Below are positions 16,005-23,720 of a stretch of 33,256 bases of DNA, piece by piece. The notes below the pieces were generated by a model that was not told the DNA's origin, did no database searches, and saw only the letters and a list, made by a program, of their open reading frames with translations. The DNA lies in assembly GCF_030063135.1 (NCBI RefSeq), contig NZ_JASISO010000069.1, positions 1 to 33,256 on the forward strand, read 5' to 3'. The stretch comes from Streptomyces sp. G-G2. GTDB taxonomy: Bacteria; Actinomycetota; Actinomycetes; Streptomycetales; Streptomycetaceae. The stretch's first letter is position 1. Each line of letters opens with the position of its first letter. Both the position numbers and the translations under genes were made by a program.

Positions 16005-16391
16005 CTAGCGGGGGAGGAGGGCTCGTACGGTTTTGCCGCCGCCGGGGGCGGCGGTGACGTGGGTGGCCAGGGCGAGACGGTTGACCATGCGCCAGCCGAA
16101 GCCTCCCGTGCCGGTCAGGTCGGGGGTGTGCATGACCGGTGCCTGTGGGCTGGGATCATGGACGGCCACCTCGACGCCGTCCGGGTGCGCGGTCAGCTCC
16201 AGGGTGTAGGTGCCGCCGCTGTGGCGCAGGGCGTTGGTGACGAGCTCCGAGACGACCAGGACCACGGATTGCTCAGCCTCGCGGGCAAGCGGACGGGCCA
16301 GAGCGTCGAGGAAGCCCCGGGCGCGCTCGCGCGCGTAGGCGGGGGAGACAGCGGAAGGGCCGGCTGCGAGGTCGGTGCCCATCGTGCCCAT
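16005..16391 (-). CDS. Second RsbW-like ATPase domain protein
   Basis: 128 aa with the same single-domain layout as the protein at 14632: N-box VVLVVSELVTNALRHSGG, G1 region HDPSPQAPV, G2 region TGTGGFGWRMVNRLAL, and the shared ending GGGKTVRALLPR (compare YGKTIHALLPR). The two are clearly paralogues. AAGGGGG lies about five bases before the ATG; a second ATG nine bases further in is possible. Its promoter region overlaps the broken cold-shock gene, which is divergent. Confidence 0.85.
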   Translation of the reverse strand: MGTMGTDLAAGPSAVSPAYARERARGFLDALARPLAREAEQSVVLVVSELVTNALRHSGGTYTLELTAHPDGVEVAVHDPSPQAPVMHTPDLTGTGGFGWRMVNRLALATHVTAAPGGGKTVRALLPR

Positions 16392-16436
16392 CCGGCCCCC
16401 CTTGGCTCCGACCGCCCGTCGTCCTGCTCAGCAGCT

Positions 16437-16624
16437 GTGAAATGGTTCAACGCGGAGAAGGGCTTCGGCTTCATCGCCCAGGAGGGCGGGGCCCGGACGT
16501 CTTCGCCCACTACTCCAACATCAATTCCTCGGGCTACCGCGAGCTGCAGGAGGGCCAGGTCGTGACGTTCGACGTCGGCCAAGGCCAGAAGGGCCCCCAG
16601 GCCGAGAACATCACCCCGGCCTGA
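16437..16624 (+). pseudogene. Cold-shock protein gene, missing its start and frameshifted
   Basis: Frame 1 reads VKWFNAEKGFGFIAQEGG, the RNP1-bearing first half of bacterial cold-shock (CspA-type) proteins. The second half, GPDVFAHYSNINSSGYRELQ and GQVVTFDVGQGQKGPQAENI, is in another frame; one base appears to be lost near 16487. Family members begin M-A-x-G-T before VKWFN, but here that N-terminal piece and any ribosome binding site are absent. Only a GTG at V remains. Two independent defects make this a pseudogene. Its close match to the family consensus suggests recent inactivation. Confidence 0.8.
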
Positions 16625-16832
16625 CCTCCACCACCCCGCCCGCGTGTGGGGAGTGGTGGGTGCGGATGCCCGTGGGAATTCCGTACCGTCCGCAGCACAG
16701 CGGTCTCCTGACTTCGATCAGCATCCGGCTGTGCAACGGGGGGCTGCCGCATGCTGTGATATCGCCGGGCCAGCCCGGTCCGTCCAGCCTGCGCCTGCCC
16801 GTGACGGGGTGGTGGGGGAATCGTTAAATCAG

Positions 16833-17426
16833 ATGTCGCCGAACAAATGCACCCGCAACAAGGGCATGCAGATGTGGCAGGCCCTGCGGCTTGGCGCGGG
16901 CTGGGGCATCAGCAGAGAGCCGTGCGACGACGGCGACTGGACCGAACAGACCTGGCGGGTCTTCGAGGCCGTCGACTACCGATGGGGCCAAGACCTGGAG
17001 CCGGTCGCCCGGCTTGGCCAGCTGGTCGGCCGCCACGTCGACAGCGGCGGCCAGGACCGCATCGCAGAAGACGACGTGCTCCTCACCGGATGGTTCCGCG
17101 ACGCGATCCTCGAGTTCCTGCCCCATCCCGGCCTGGGTGAGTGGAACGACGTCCTGCTGCGCGCCTGCCACGGCCGGGGCGAGCAGGACCGCGACTGGGT
17201 CCAGCAGCAGATCCCAACGGAGCCGACGCACCGCAGACAGCGGCGCCGCGAAGAGCCGCGCGTCTACGTCTGGGAGTACCTGACCGGCACATCCCGCCAC
17301 AACGGCGGCATGCGCTCGATCAGTGCCGCGTTTCGGATGACCGAGCCCACCGGCACCCAGGCGATGGAGTGGATGACCGTGACCATGCGCCATGCGCTGC
17401 GCTGGGGAGGCACGGCCCCGGCCTGA
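16833..17426 (+). CDS. Soluble tryptophan-rich hypothetical protein
   Basis: 197 aa, unrecognised. It is rich in Trp and acidic residues (MWQALRLGAGWGIS, DDGDWTEQTWRVFEAVDYRW, LLTGWFRDAILEFLPHPG, EPRVYVWEYLTG), with no membrane segment or signal peptide. Third-position bias is strong throughout, so it is coding. The start is uncertain: ATG 16833 has GGGGGAA 12 bases upstream, longer than ideal; an ATG at 16863 or upstream GTG codons are alternatives. The neighbours give no clue to function. Confidence 0.6.
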   Translation: MSPNKCTRNKGMQMWQALRLGAGWGISREPCDDGDWTEQTWRVFEAVDYRWGQDLEPVARLGQLVGRHVDSGGQDRIAEDDVLLTGWFRDAILEFLPHPGLGEWNDVLLRACHGRGEQDRDWVQQQIPTEPTHRRQRRREEPRVYVWEYLTGTSRHNGGMRSISAAFRMTEPTGTQAMEWMTVTMRHALRWGGTAPA

Positions 17427-18218
17427 CGGCACGCGAGGCTTGCCCGGGGCGCCGCACAGGCCGGATGAGGGTTGCATCGGAGGGCGGCTGGACAGGGGGC
17501 TGGACAGTGGCTTCCAGCGGGGTCGGGGGAGTGGTCGCGGCAGTAATCCGTCAGGTATCTCATCCTGTTCCTGCTTCGGTTCCTCGCCTCCGGTGTCGAC
17601 GGTCCGGCCCTCACCCCCCGGTATTTTCCGGGCGTGATTGCGTGTGAGATATATGAGGACTAAAATTTCCCATCAAACGTGGGTGGCCGCACAGGTCGAA
17701 AACCCTTGGATTCGGCCACCTCGGTTCAGGCAGGGAAAGACGAGCAGTCGATGCAATGTGCCGTCGTCACCCAGTCCTACCTGCCCCGGCGCTGTGCGAC
17801 GCGCCCCATCGGGTCCTGGGTGTCGGGTGATCAGAAGAGCCCTTCGGTCGCCGCAAGCTGACAGAACCCGCAGCTCAGCGCCCACACGCTCCCAGAAATT
17901 TCAGAAGTGGCTAATTCGCGTTGATATTTTGCGGTTGAATCCGCGAATATTGAATAAACCGATAAATTCGAGGGAGTTTTCCTACCGCAGGTGATGTACC
18001 GCCCTGTCGGGCAATTGTCGATGAGGATCGCACGCCTTATGTCATTACAAAACTCTGGACATGCATGTCTTATGGAAGGAGCGCGGAGGTTCTCGGGCTG
18101 CCTCACGGTATGCGGCACGGAAAAATGTTCGAGGGAAATTATTCTTTTCCTGGTGCCGTGTCTGGCCTGATTTCGCGCCTCGGATCGATCCCCGTTTCAC
18201 CTGAGCTAGAGGAACCCT
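17427..18218. promoter_or_regulatory. Long AT-rich leader of glycine-rich gene 2
   Basis: The first 200 bases show no gene. From about 17640 the sequence becomes AT-rich (GAGATATATGAGGACTAAAA). From 17708 it is homologous to the leader of the gene at 8947, with the same order of conserved blocks and nearly the same length. A second AT-rich island is at 17900-17990. The box ATGCATGTCTTATGG is at 18061-18075. No protein gene is credible here; the conservation favours regulatory DNA or an RNA leader. Confidence 0.5.
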
Positions 18219-19145
18219 GTGAACAGGAAACAGACCGCCGCTCTCCTCGCCCTTCCCACCCTCTTCGCCGGGGCTGCACTCTTCCTTGGCGCTCCTGCCG
18301 GTGCCTCGCCCCTGGCCTGCACCGCGGGCACCGCGGGCGTCGCCGGAGCCAACGGCACCACCGCCCACCCCGCCGGTTTTCCCGGGACCGCGGGTGGCGC
18401 TGCGACCGGAACCGGGGACTGCGCCGGCGGTGCGGGCGGCCCTGGCGGCAACGGTGTCCTGGGCGGGGTCGGCGGTGCGGGAGGCAACGGCGGGCTCGGT
18501 CTGGGCGGCGGCTCCGGCGGGGCGGGTGCTGTCGGCGGTAACGGTGGCCCCAACGGTGCGGCGGGCGGTAACGGTGGCACCGGTGCCACCGGCGGCCTCA
18601 ACGGTGCGGGTGGCGCTGGCGGTGCTGGCGGTGCGGGCACCCAGGTCGCTGCGGGCGGCATCGGTGGTGCCGGCGGCAACTCCGGTGCCAGTGCCGGAGC
18701 CGGCGGCAAGGGTGGCCTGGGTGGTGCCGGTGGATCTACCGGTGGTGCGGGCGGCAACGCCGGCAACGGCGGCATCGGCCACGGCGGCGGCACAGGCGGC
18801 AACGGCGGCGCCGGCGGCATTAACAGCTCCGGCAACGGCGGCAAGGGCGGTAACGCCGGAAACGGCGGCAATGGCAGCTCGGGCGGTGCTTACCCCGGTG
18901 GTGCCGCAGGCATCGGCGGTGCCGGCGGTGTGAGCTCCGGCGGCATGGCCAACTCCGGCGGAAACGGCGGCATCGGCGGCAACGGCGGCGTCAAGTCGGG
19001 CGCGAGCGCCGATGGAACCTGCGGTATCGGCGGCGCCGGTGGCAACGCCACCGGGGGCGTGCTCTTCCACGGAGGGACCGGCGGCACTGGCGGAACCTTC
19101 GGTGCCGGCAGCCCCTGCGCGAGCGGCGCCAACGGAACACCGTGA
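18219..19145 (+). CDS. Secreted PGRS-like glycine-rich protein, paralogue 2
   Basis: 308 aa, exactly the length of the paralogue at 8947, from GTG 18219 with AGAGGA about six bases upstream. The signal peptide (MNRKQTAALLALPTLFAGAA ... PAGAS) and all four cysteines are conserved. Differences are mostly A/G/S/T/N exchanges within the repeats (for example TKGGAGGTGGSGG against TQVAAGGIGGAGG). Repeat number has not changed, which is notable for a GGx repeat and argues for selection on length. Export to the surface is likely; the function is unknown. Confidence 0.8.
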   Translation: MNRKQTAALLALPTLFAGAALFLGAPAGASPLACTAGTAGVAGANGTTAHPAGFPGTAGGAATGTGDCAGGAGGPGGNGVLGGVGGAGGNGGLGLGGGSGGAGAVGGNGGPNGAAGGNGGTGATGGLNGAGGAGGAGGAGTQVAAGGIGGAGGNSGASAGAGGKGGLGGAGGSTGGAGGNAGNGGIGHGGGTGGNGGAGGINSSGNGGKGGNAGNGGNGSSGGAYPGGAAGIGGAGGVSSGGMANSGGNGGIGGNGGVKSGASADGTCGIGGAGGNATGGVLFHGGTGGTGGTFGAGSPCASGANGTP

Positions 19146-19227
19146 CCCTGCCCCACCAGACGCCCCGCACCATCGCCCCGCAGGGCCACCTGGCGCGGTC
19201 CCGGGATGTGACGGCCGCACCTTGACC

Positions 19228-19267
19228 CCCGCCACTGAGAGTCGGTGAACCGGCTCTCAGTGGCGGG
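19228..19267 (+). terminator. Hairpin after glycine-rich gene 2
   Basis: CCCGCCACTGAGAGTCGG pairs with CCGGCTCTCAGTGGCGGG around a short GTGAA loop, with one mismatch. It stands in the same place as the 44-bp palindrome after paralogue 1 and is preceded by the same GCACCTTGACC, but the arms differ at several positions with matching changes on the other side. It is probably a terminator. Confidence 0.75.
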
Positions 19268-19328
19268 CGCGTACCCGGGGCTGGCATCCGCAGGACAGCG
19301 ATGGACACTCCGTTGCGGGTCCGTGTGA

Positions 19329-19892
19329 GTGTCAGGAAAGCCCAGGAAGAAAGATCAGCCCCAGATCACCGGCCAGGAGGAGCTGTCCGCGGACGGGGGT
19401 GGCGTCACCTATGACGCCACCCCCGAAGGGGAGGAATCTGAGGGGGGTAGCGTCATGTGTGACGCTACGGGTGGCGTCACAGGTGACGCGCTTCTTTCAA
19501 GAGCCGGTGTTCGGGAACCCGCTACAGAAACCACTGCGCCTCCGGCGCGTAGCGCCGCTGACGCCCGTAGGGCTAGTGCAGGTAGTAGCGCGCAAGGCAG
19601 CAAGGGCGGCTCCGCCGCGTCCGACGGCGCCAAGGCGCCGAAACTGGGGCCGGCGGGGGGTTCGGACTCGAAGGCGGGCCGGGTAGTGCTGACGCCGGAG
19701 CTGGCGGCTGCGGTGGCGACGGTGGCGGCGGCCTGGCCGGCGGAACTGGCCGCGCTGCTGCCGGACTACGCATGGGTCAGGGCCGCACGGGCCCACTTCT
19801 TGGTCACACTCGAAGAACACGTGCGGCCACCGCCACGTTACGGCTGCCCGCCGATGATCAACGGGTGCGGCTCGGCTGCGGGAACTGTCTGA
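19329..19892 (+). CDS. Hypothetical Ala-rich ORF over phased palindromes
   Basis: 187 aa from a GTG with no clear ribosome binding site. The N-terminal third contains a repeated theme (GVTYDAT, SVMCDAT, GVTGDA) created by three DNA palindromes beneath it. The middle is Ala/Gly/Ser-rich. About residues 117-158 look like folded protein (RVVLTPELAAAVATVAAAWP, LLPDYAWVRAARAHFLVTLE). The ending (PPPRYGCPPMINGCG) seems out of frame, so the gene is probably truncated or frameshifted near 19830. I recognise no family. Confidence 0.4.
   Translation: MSGKPRKKDQPQITGQEELSADGGGVTYDATPEGEESEGGSVMCDATGGVTGDALLSRAGVREPATETTAPPARSAADARRASAGSSAQGSKGGSAASDGAKAPKLGPAGGSDSKAGRVVLTPELAAAVATVAAAWPAELAALLPDYAWVRAARAHFLVTLEEHVRPPPRYGCPPMINGCGSAAGTV
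19395..19489. repeat. Three phased palindromes with a GCGTCA/TGACGC core
   Basis: GGGGGTGGCGTCA-CCTA-TGACGCCACCCCC (19395-19424, 13-bp arms), GTAGCGTCA-TGTG-TGACGCTAC (19447-19468, 9-bp arms) and GCGTCAC-AG-GTGACGC (19474-19489, 7-bp arms) share the same core. Their centres fall at about 19409.5, 19457.5 and 19481.5, that is 48 and 24 bases apart. Such an array looks like iterated operator or iteron sites for a dimeric DNA-binding protein. Confidence 0.65.
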
Positions 19893-19948
19893 GCTGGGAA
19901 CGTCCCTGCAGAAGAGGAAACGCTGCTGTCGAAGCACCGGACCGAGCA

Positions 19949-20479
19949 TCAGGGCCTCAGCAGTCCGCCCACCCACCAGTCGTGTGGTTTGCCATCGTTG
20001 GCGATGCCGCGATTGCGCAGTGTCCCTTCGACGGTGAAGCCGAGTTTCTCGGCGACGGCCCGCGAGCCGGTGTTCCCAGCCATGGCCCACCACTCGATGC
20101 GGTGGATGTCGAGGGTGGCCCAGCCCCAGTCACACAGGGCCCGGGCAGCCTCCACCGAGTACCCGCGTCCGCGCTGTTCCTTGACCGCCCAGTAACCGAG
20201 CTCCCAGACGCCACGGCTGACGAAGGTCAGGCAGTACGAGCCGACCAGGGCGCCGGTGTCCATGCGGAAGGCGCCGAGGGTGTAGTCCCTGTCCTCGGCC
20301 CACTGAGCGGGCAGCATCGCGCCGACGAGCTTCTCCGCGTCCGCACGCCGGTACGGCACCGGCACCGGGGTGTAGAACTGGATGTCCTCGTCCTGGCAGG
20401 CTTCGTACACCGCATCCACGTCGGCCGGTGTGAAGGCCCGCAGCACCAGACGGTCGGTCTCAAGCGTCACTGGATCCAT
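19949..20479 (-). CDS. GNAT acetyltransferase, RimJ/RimL type
   Basis: 176 aa, normal length. It begins VTLETDRLVLRAFTPADVDA, the usual RimJ/L-type opening. The acetyl-CoA-binding motif A is WELGYWAVKEQRGRGYSVEA (Q-R-G-R-G-Y), followed by IEWWAMAGNTGSRAVAEKLG and FTVEGTLRNR. These enzymes transfer acetyl from acetyl-CoA to protein N-termini, small amines or antibiotics; the substrate cannot be read from the sequence. ATG 20479 fits the family start although no strong ribosome binding site is visible. It is monocistronic. Confidence 0.9.
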   Translation of the reverse strand: MDPVTLETDRLVLRAFTPADVDAVYEACQDEDIQFYTPVPVPYRRADAEKLVGAMLPAQWAEDRDYTLGAFRMDTGALVGSYCLTFVSRGVWELGYWAVKEQRGRGYSVEAARALCDWGWATLDIHRIEWWAMAGNTGSRAVAEKLGFTVEGTLRNRGIANDGKPHDWWVGGLLRP

Positions 20480-20676
20480 CGCGGCAGTATGACCACCATT
20501 ACAAGCGGCGACCATCGAATATCCCGACCGAGCACCGCCCATCACAACACCCCCGGGCTGGTCAACGGTCCTCGCGCACCCCAGACCAGCTGCCCCCGAG
20601 ACGGAGCTACTCCCACCATCAATCGCGGACCGAGCCGTAAGCCCCCAGACCAGCCATCAAAAACACTCACTATCGA

Positions 20677-20823
20677 ATGGAGGCGCGGTGTGTGCGGGAC
20701 GGCTACCGGGACTACCAGGGCACCGTGCCGGTCATCGTGACCGATCGTCATGGCCTGGGTGCGGGCGGTCTCCAATGGTGCGCGCGTGAGGGAAGGCGCC
20801 AGGCGGGGGTGTCCCCGGTCTGA
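20677..20823 (+). CDS. Short ORF, possible gene fragment
   Basis: 48 aa with normal composition and good codon bias: CVRDGYRDYQGTVPVIVTDR, HGLGAGGLQWCAREG, ending GVSPV. There is no convincing ribosome binding site. It resembles the small hypothetical proteins of actinomycete integrative elements, but I cannot name a family. Confidence 0.3.
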   Translation: MEARCVRDGYRDYQGTVPVIVTDRHGLGAGGLQWCAREGRRQAGVSPV

Positions 20824-21604
20824 GTCCGGCACGTGTCCGGCGTTGGGCACACACGTCCTGACCGGGGGCGGGACCCCGGTCCCTGGGCGGTGGCCCGTGT
20901 GTCCCCGGTGCGGGGGACGGCAACCGGCGCCGCCTCGCGCCGGGGCCCAGCACGTGCCGGGCGTGGTGCGTACGGGTGCGCGAGGCGGCGCCGGGTTCGT
21001 GGGCGGATGCCGCGACCGGGCTGGCCGGGGCGGCGTCAACGTCCAGGGCTGAAGCCGGTTACCGGCCGGTCGCTGGCCCGGTGCCGAGGGTGCGGCGTCC
21101 GGCCGCCCTGGTGGCCGGCTCGGTGTCGGCCTGGTCGGTCGGGAGGCGTTCGGCGGCGAGGCGGGTCCGCAGCGCGGTCTCTGCGGCGGGGGACGGTTCG
21201 GCGGGACGGGGGCCGGTGCCAGCGGGCGGCGATCGGTGCTCACCGAACCGATTCTCCGCTCCTGTCCGGCTGCTCCTGGTCCTCCTCACCGCTGGTGGTG
21301 AGGAACCAGTTCGCTGCTGGCTCGTTGACGGGCCAGGATGCACACCGCCCCGGGGTCCGCCCCCGAACCTCCAGGGCGGACCCCGGGTCCTGACACCTGA
21401 CACGTTCCGCCCCCGTCCGATCTGCTGCGGGGGGCGGTAGCACCGCGAGCGGCAGTGTCAGCGTCAGGTGTCAGGACCACTGTCCCGTCTCATCCGATCT
21501 TGCCGCTTGGCGACGCCCTGACCTGCGGAGAGACAAAGTCGGGTGAGACGCAGGAACCTCGCCGTCTCACTTGAAGCTGTCGGCCAGGCGCGTTTCCAGG
21601 GCTG
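20824..21604. other. Gene-poor stretch of 780 bases
   Basis: Long frames exist on both strands, but all are Arg/Pro/Gly-rich with no ribosome binding site, as expected from GC-rich non-coding DNA. One minus-strand reading around 21400-21060 (RTRLAAERLPTDQADTEP) is mildly protein-like. The 16-bp inverted repeat at 21386-21478 is listed separately. The segment could be the decayed remains of an integrated element. Confidence 0.4.
21386..21478. repeat. 16-bp inverted repeat with nested direct repeats
   Basis: GGTCCTGACACCTGAC (21386-21401) is repeated exactly in inverted orientation at 21463-21478. Inside it, TGACACCTGACAC on one side and GTGTCAGCGTCAGGTGTCAG on the other contain reiterated GTCAG/CTGAC words. 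The 61-base spacer has no gene. This could be a protein-binding site or a terminus of a small element. Confidence 0.5.
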
Positions 21605-23450
21605 AGCTTGACTCTGTCGGGGATCTTGGAGTTCTCCGGTGCGGCAGCTTGATCAACGGGCATGCTCGGGTTGTTCCAGTGGCCCATGCAGTCATCGAGG
21701 TGCTCGTTGTCCCTTCGCCCCCGTTCCGGTGACCAAGTCCCCTCTCTGACGGCGCAGATCGCGCGGGCGAGCAACCCGGGTGGCACAACGGCGATGTGGG
21801 TGAGAGACCGGCTGAACGGGCTGTGGCGCGACGAGGACTTCGCCGACTGGTACCCGCGTGACGGGCGTCCGGGTCTCTCGCCCGCTCAACTGGCTACCGT
21901 CTGTGTGCTGCAGTTCCTGCTCGGGCTGTCGGACCGGCAGGCCGCCGAGGCCGTCCGCTGCCGCATCGACTTCAAGTACGCCATGGCCATGGAGCTGGAC
22001 GATCCCGGCTTCCACCACAGCGTGCTGGCCGACTTCCGCGAACGTCTCGCCGAAGGGGACCGTGCTGACCGCCTCCTCGACCTCGCGCTCGCCCGCCTCA
22101 AGAACGCCGGCCTGGTCCACGAGCGCACCACCCAGCGCACCGATTCCACCTACGTCCTGGCCGCGGTGCGTGACCTGACCCGCCTGGAGCTGATCACCGA
22201 GGCGGTCCGCGCCGCCCTGGAAGAAGTCGCCGGTATCTCCCCTCACCTGCTGGACGAGCTGGTCAATGAGGACTGGGGACGCCGCTACGGACGGCCGGTC
22301 CGCCTGGGCAAGAACCCCACCAGGCCCAAGACCCGGATCCTCGCCACCGGGAACGACGCCCTCCGGCTCCTGGAACACCTCTACCGGCACGGAGCGGACC
22401 GCACGTCCGGCCCGCGCATCCAGGCCCTGCGCCAGATCATGGTGCAGGACTACGACCGTGACACTGCTGGGCACCTGCGCTGGCGCACGGCCGAGAAGGA
22501 AGAAGGGCCCGGGCTGCCGCCCTCGTCCCGGGCTGTCGTCTCTCCCTACGACACCTCGGCCCGCTACGCACGGCACGGACACATCATCAGCTGGAAGGGG
22601 TTCGCCGCTCATCTGACCGAGACCTGCGCTCCCGACGGCCCCAACGTGATCACGGACGTGGTCACCACCGCGGCCACCACCCACGACAGCCAGGTCCTGC
22701 CTGGCATCCACACCCGTCTGGCCCGCCGCGGACTGCTGCCCGCCGAGCACCTGGTCGACGCCGGCTACACCTCCCTGCCCCACCTGGAACAAGCCGCTCG
22801 TGAACACCACGTCACCGTCACCGGACCACTGCCGGCCAACCCCACCCGCCAGCATCGCCAGGGCAACGGTTTCGCCCGGGACGACTTCCACATCGACTAC
22901 GACCATCAGCAGGTCACCTGCCCCCAGGGGCCAGGTCAGTGCGGGCTGGCACGGCCCCTACCCGACCTCCTCGCCCACCGCGGCCCCGCTAATCGTGGCC
23001 AGGTTCACCAAGAGCCAGTGCCGCCCCTGCCCGGCCCGCACCCAGTGCACCAGCACCGCCGACAACGCCCGCACCGTGGGCTTTCCCCCGCGAGAGCTCC
23101 GCGACCTGCAACTCCGGATCCGTACTGAGCAACAGACACCCGAGTGGAAAACCCGCTACGCGGTCCGCTCCGGAGTAGAGGGCACGGTCAACGAGTTCGC
23201 CCACGGACACGGCATGCGGCGCTGCCGCTACCGAGGACAGGGAAAAGCCCACATCCAGCACGTCCTGACGGCCATCGCCGTCAACATCGAGCGCCTCAGC
23301 GGACTGCCACCAACCGAGGAATCACCCATACCTCGCCGACCGACTGCTCTCCAGAACTACCTCGACCAGCGCGAGATCCCCCGGCCGAAGTCATGGCGAA
23401 CCCTGGGCACCTGACCTCGACGGCTCCAAGATCCCCGACAGAGTCAAGCT
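21605..23450 (+). mobile_element. IS1182-family insertion sequence
   Basis: It is bounded by perfect 27-bp inverted repeats: AGCTTGACTCTGTCGGGGAT then CTTGGAG at 21605-21631, and the exact complement at 23424-23450. The element is 1,846 bp, normal for IS1182, and contains one transposase gene. I found no target-site duplication. Intact ends suggest recent arrival, but the transposase has a frameshift. Confidence 0.85.
21707..23414 (+). pseudogene. IS1182-family transposase, single frameshift
   Basis: This is about 569 residues when joined, full length for IS1182. TTG 21707 is chosen because GAGG lies six bases upstream and the residues then read SLRPRSGDQVPSLTAQIARA, the family start. Conserved parts follow: RLNGLWRDEDFADWYPRDGR, LGLSDRQAAEAVRCRIDFKY, QRTDSTYVLAAVRDLTRLEL (first catalytic Asp), DVVTTAATTHDSQVLP and VDAGYTSL. 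At about 22921-22940 one extra C in CAGGGGCCAGG shifts the frame. The remainder (SAGWHGPYPTSSPTAAPLIV, RYAVRSGVEGTVNEFAHGHG with the catalytic Glu) is in the next frame. It is probably inactive unless the shift is a sequence error or the ribosome slips. Confidence 0.8.
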
Positions 23451-23684
23451 TACGACGGCCTGTTCAAACCATGCCAACAACGCAGGACGCCCACCGACGT
23501 TGCCGCCGGGCTCGGCTCACGCGCACGCTATTCCGCTGCCGGGCAGCCCCGCGCACGCGGCGGTCCCGACGCGTGCGCCGGTCGCACATGGTGCTTTTCG
23601 CGTCACGGTCGCGCTTCTGCCGCCCGTCGCGTACGTCCTTTGCAGGGGCCGCAATTTTCGTAATCTGGAGGTAGGGGGGCTCCG

Positions 23685-23720
23685 ATGCGAGTGAATCGGG
23701 AGAGAGCGCCGTGGATGTGA
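23685..23720 (+). CDS. Possible 11-residue leader peptide overlapping the methyltransferase start
   Basis: ATG 23685 is preceded by GGAGGTAGGGGGG and encodes MRVNRERAPWM. Its stop lies ten bases inside the following gene (GTG 23711). The overlap could couple translation of the two. With one Trp near the stop, an attenuation role is conceivable but unproven. Confidence 0.25.
   Translation: MRVNRERAPWM

Larger units (their letters stand above)
17708..19267 (+). repeat. Duplicated gene unit, copy 2 (leader, gene, terminator)
   Basis: This is the second copy of the unit at 8441-9997, nearly equal in length (1,560 against 1,557 bases). The end points given are where the similarity is first and last recognisable by eye. 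See the copy 1 entry for the comparison. Confidence 0.75.

Noticed and set aside
20542..21243. Minus-strand frame of 233 codons
   Set aside because: The translation is Pro/Arg-rich with no ribosome binding site or domain and crosses clear non-coding sequence. It is a GC-driven shadow.
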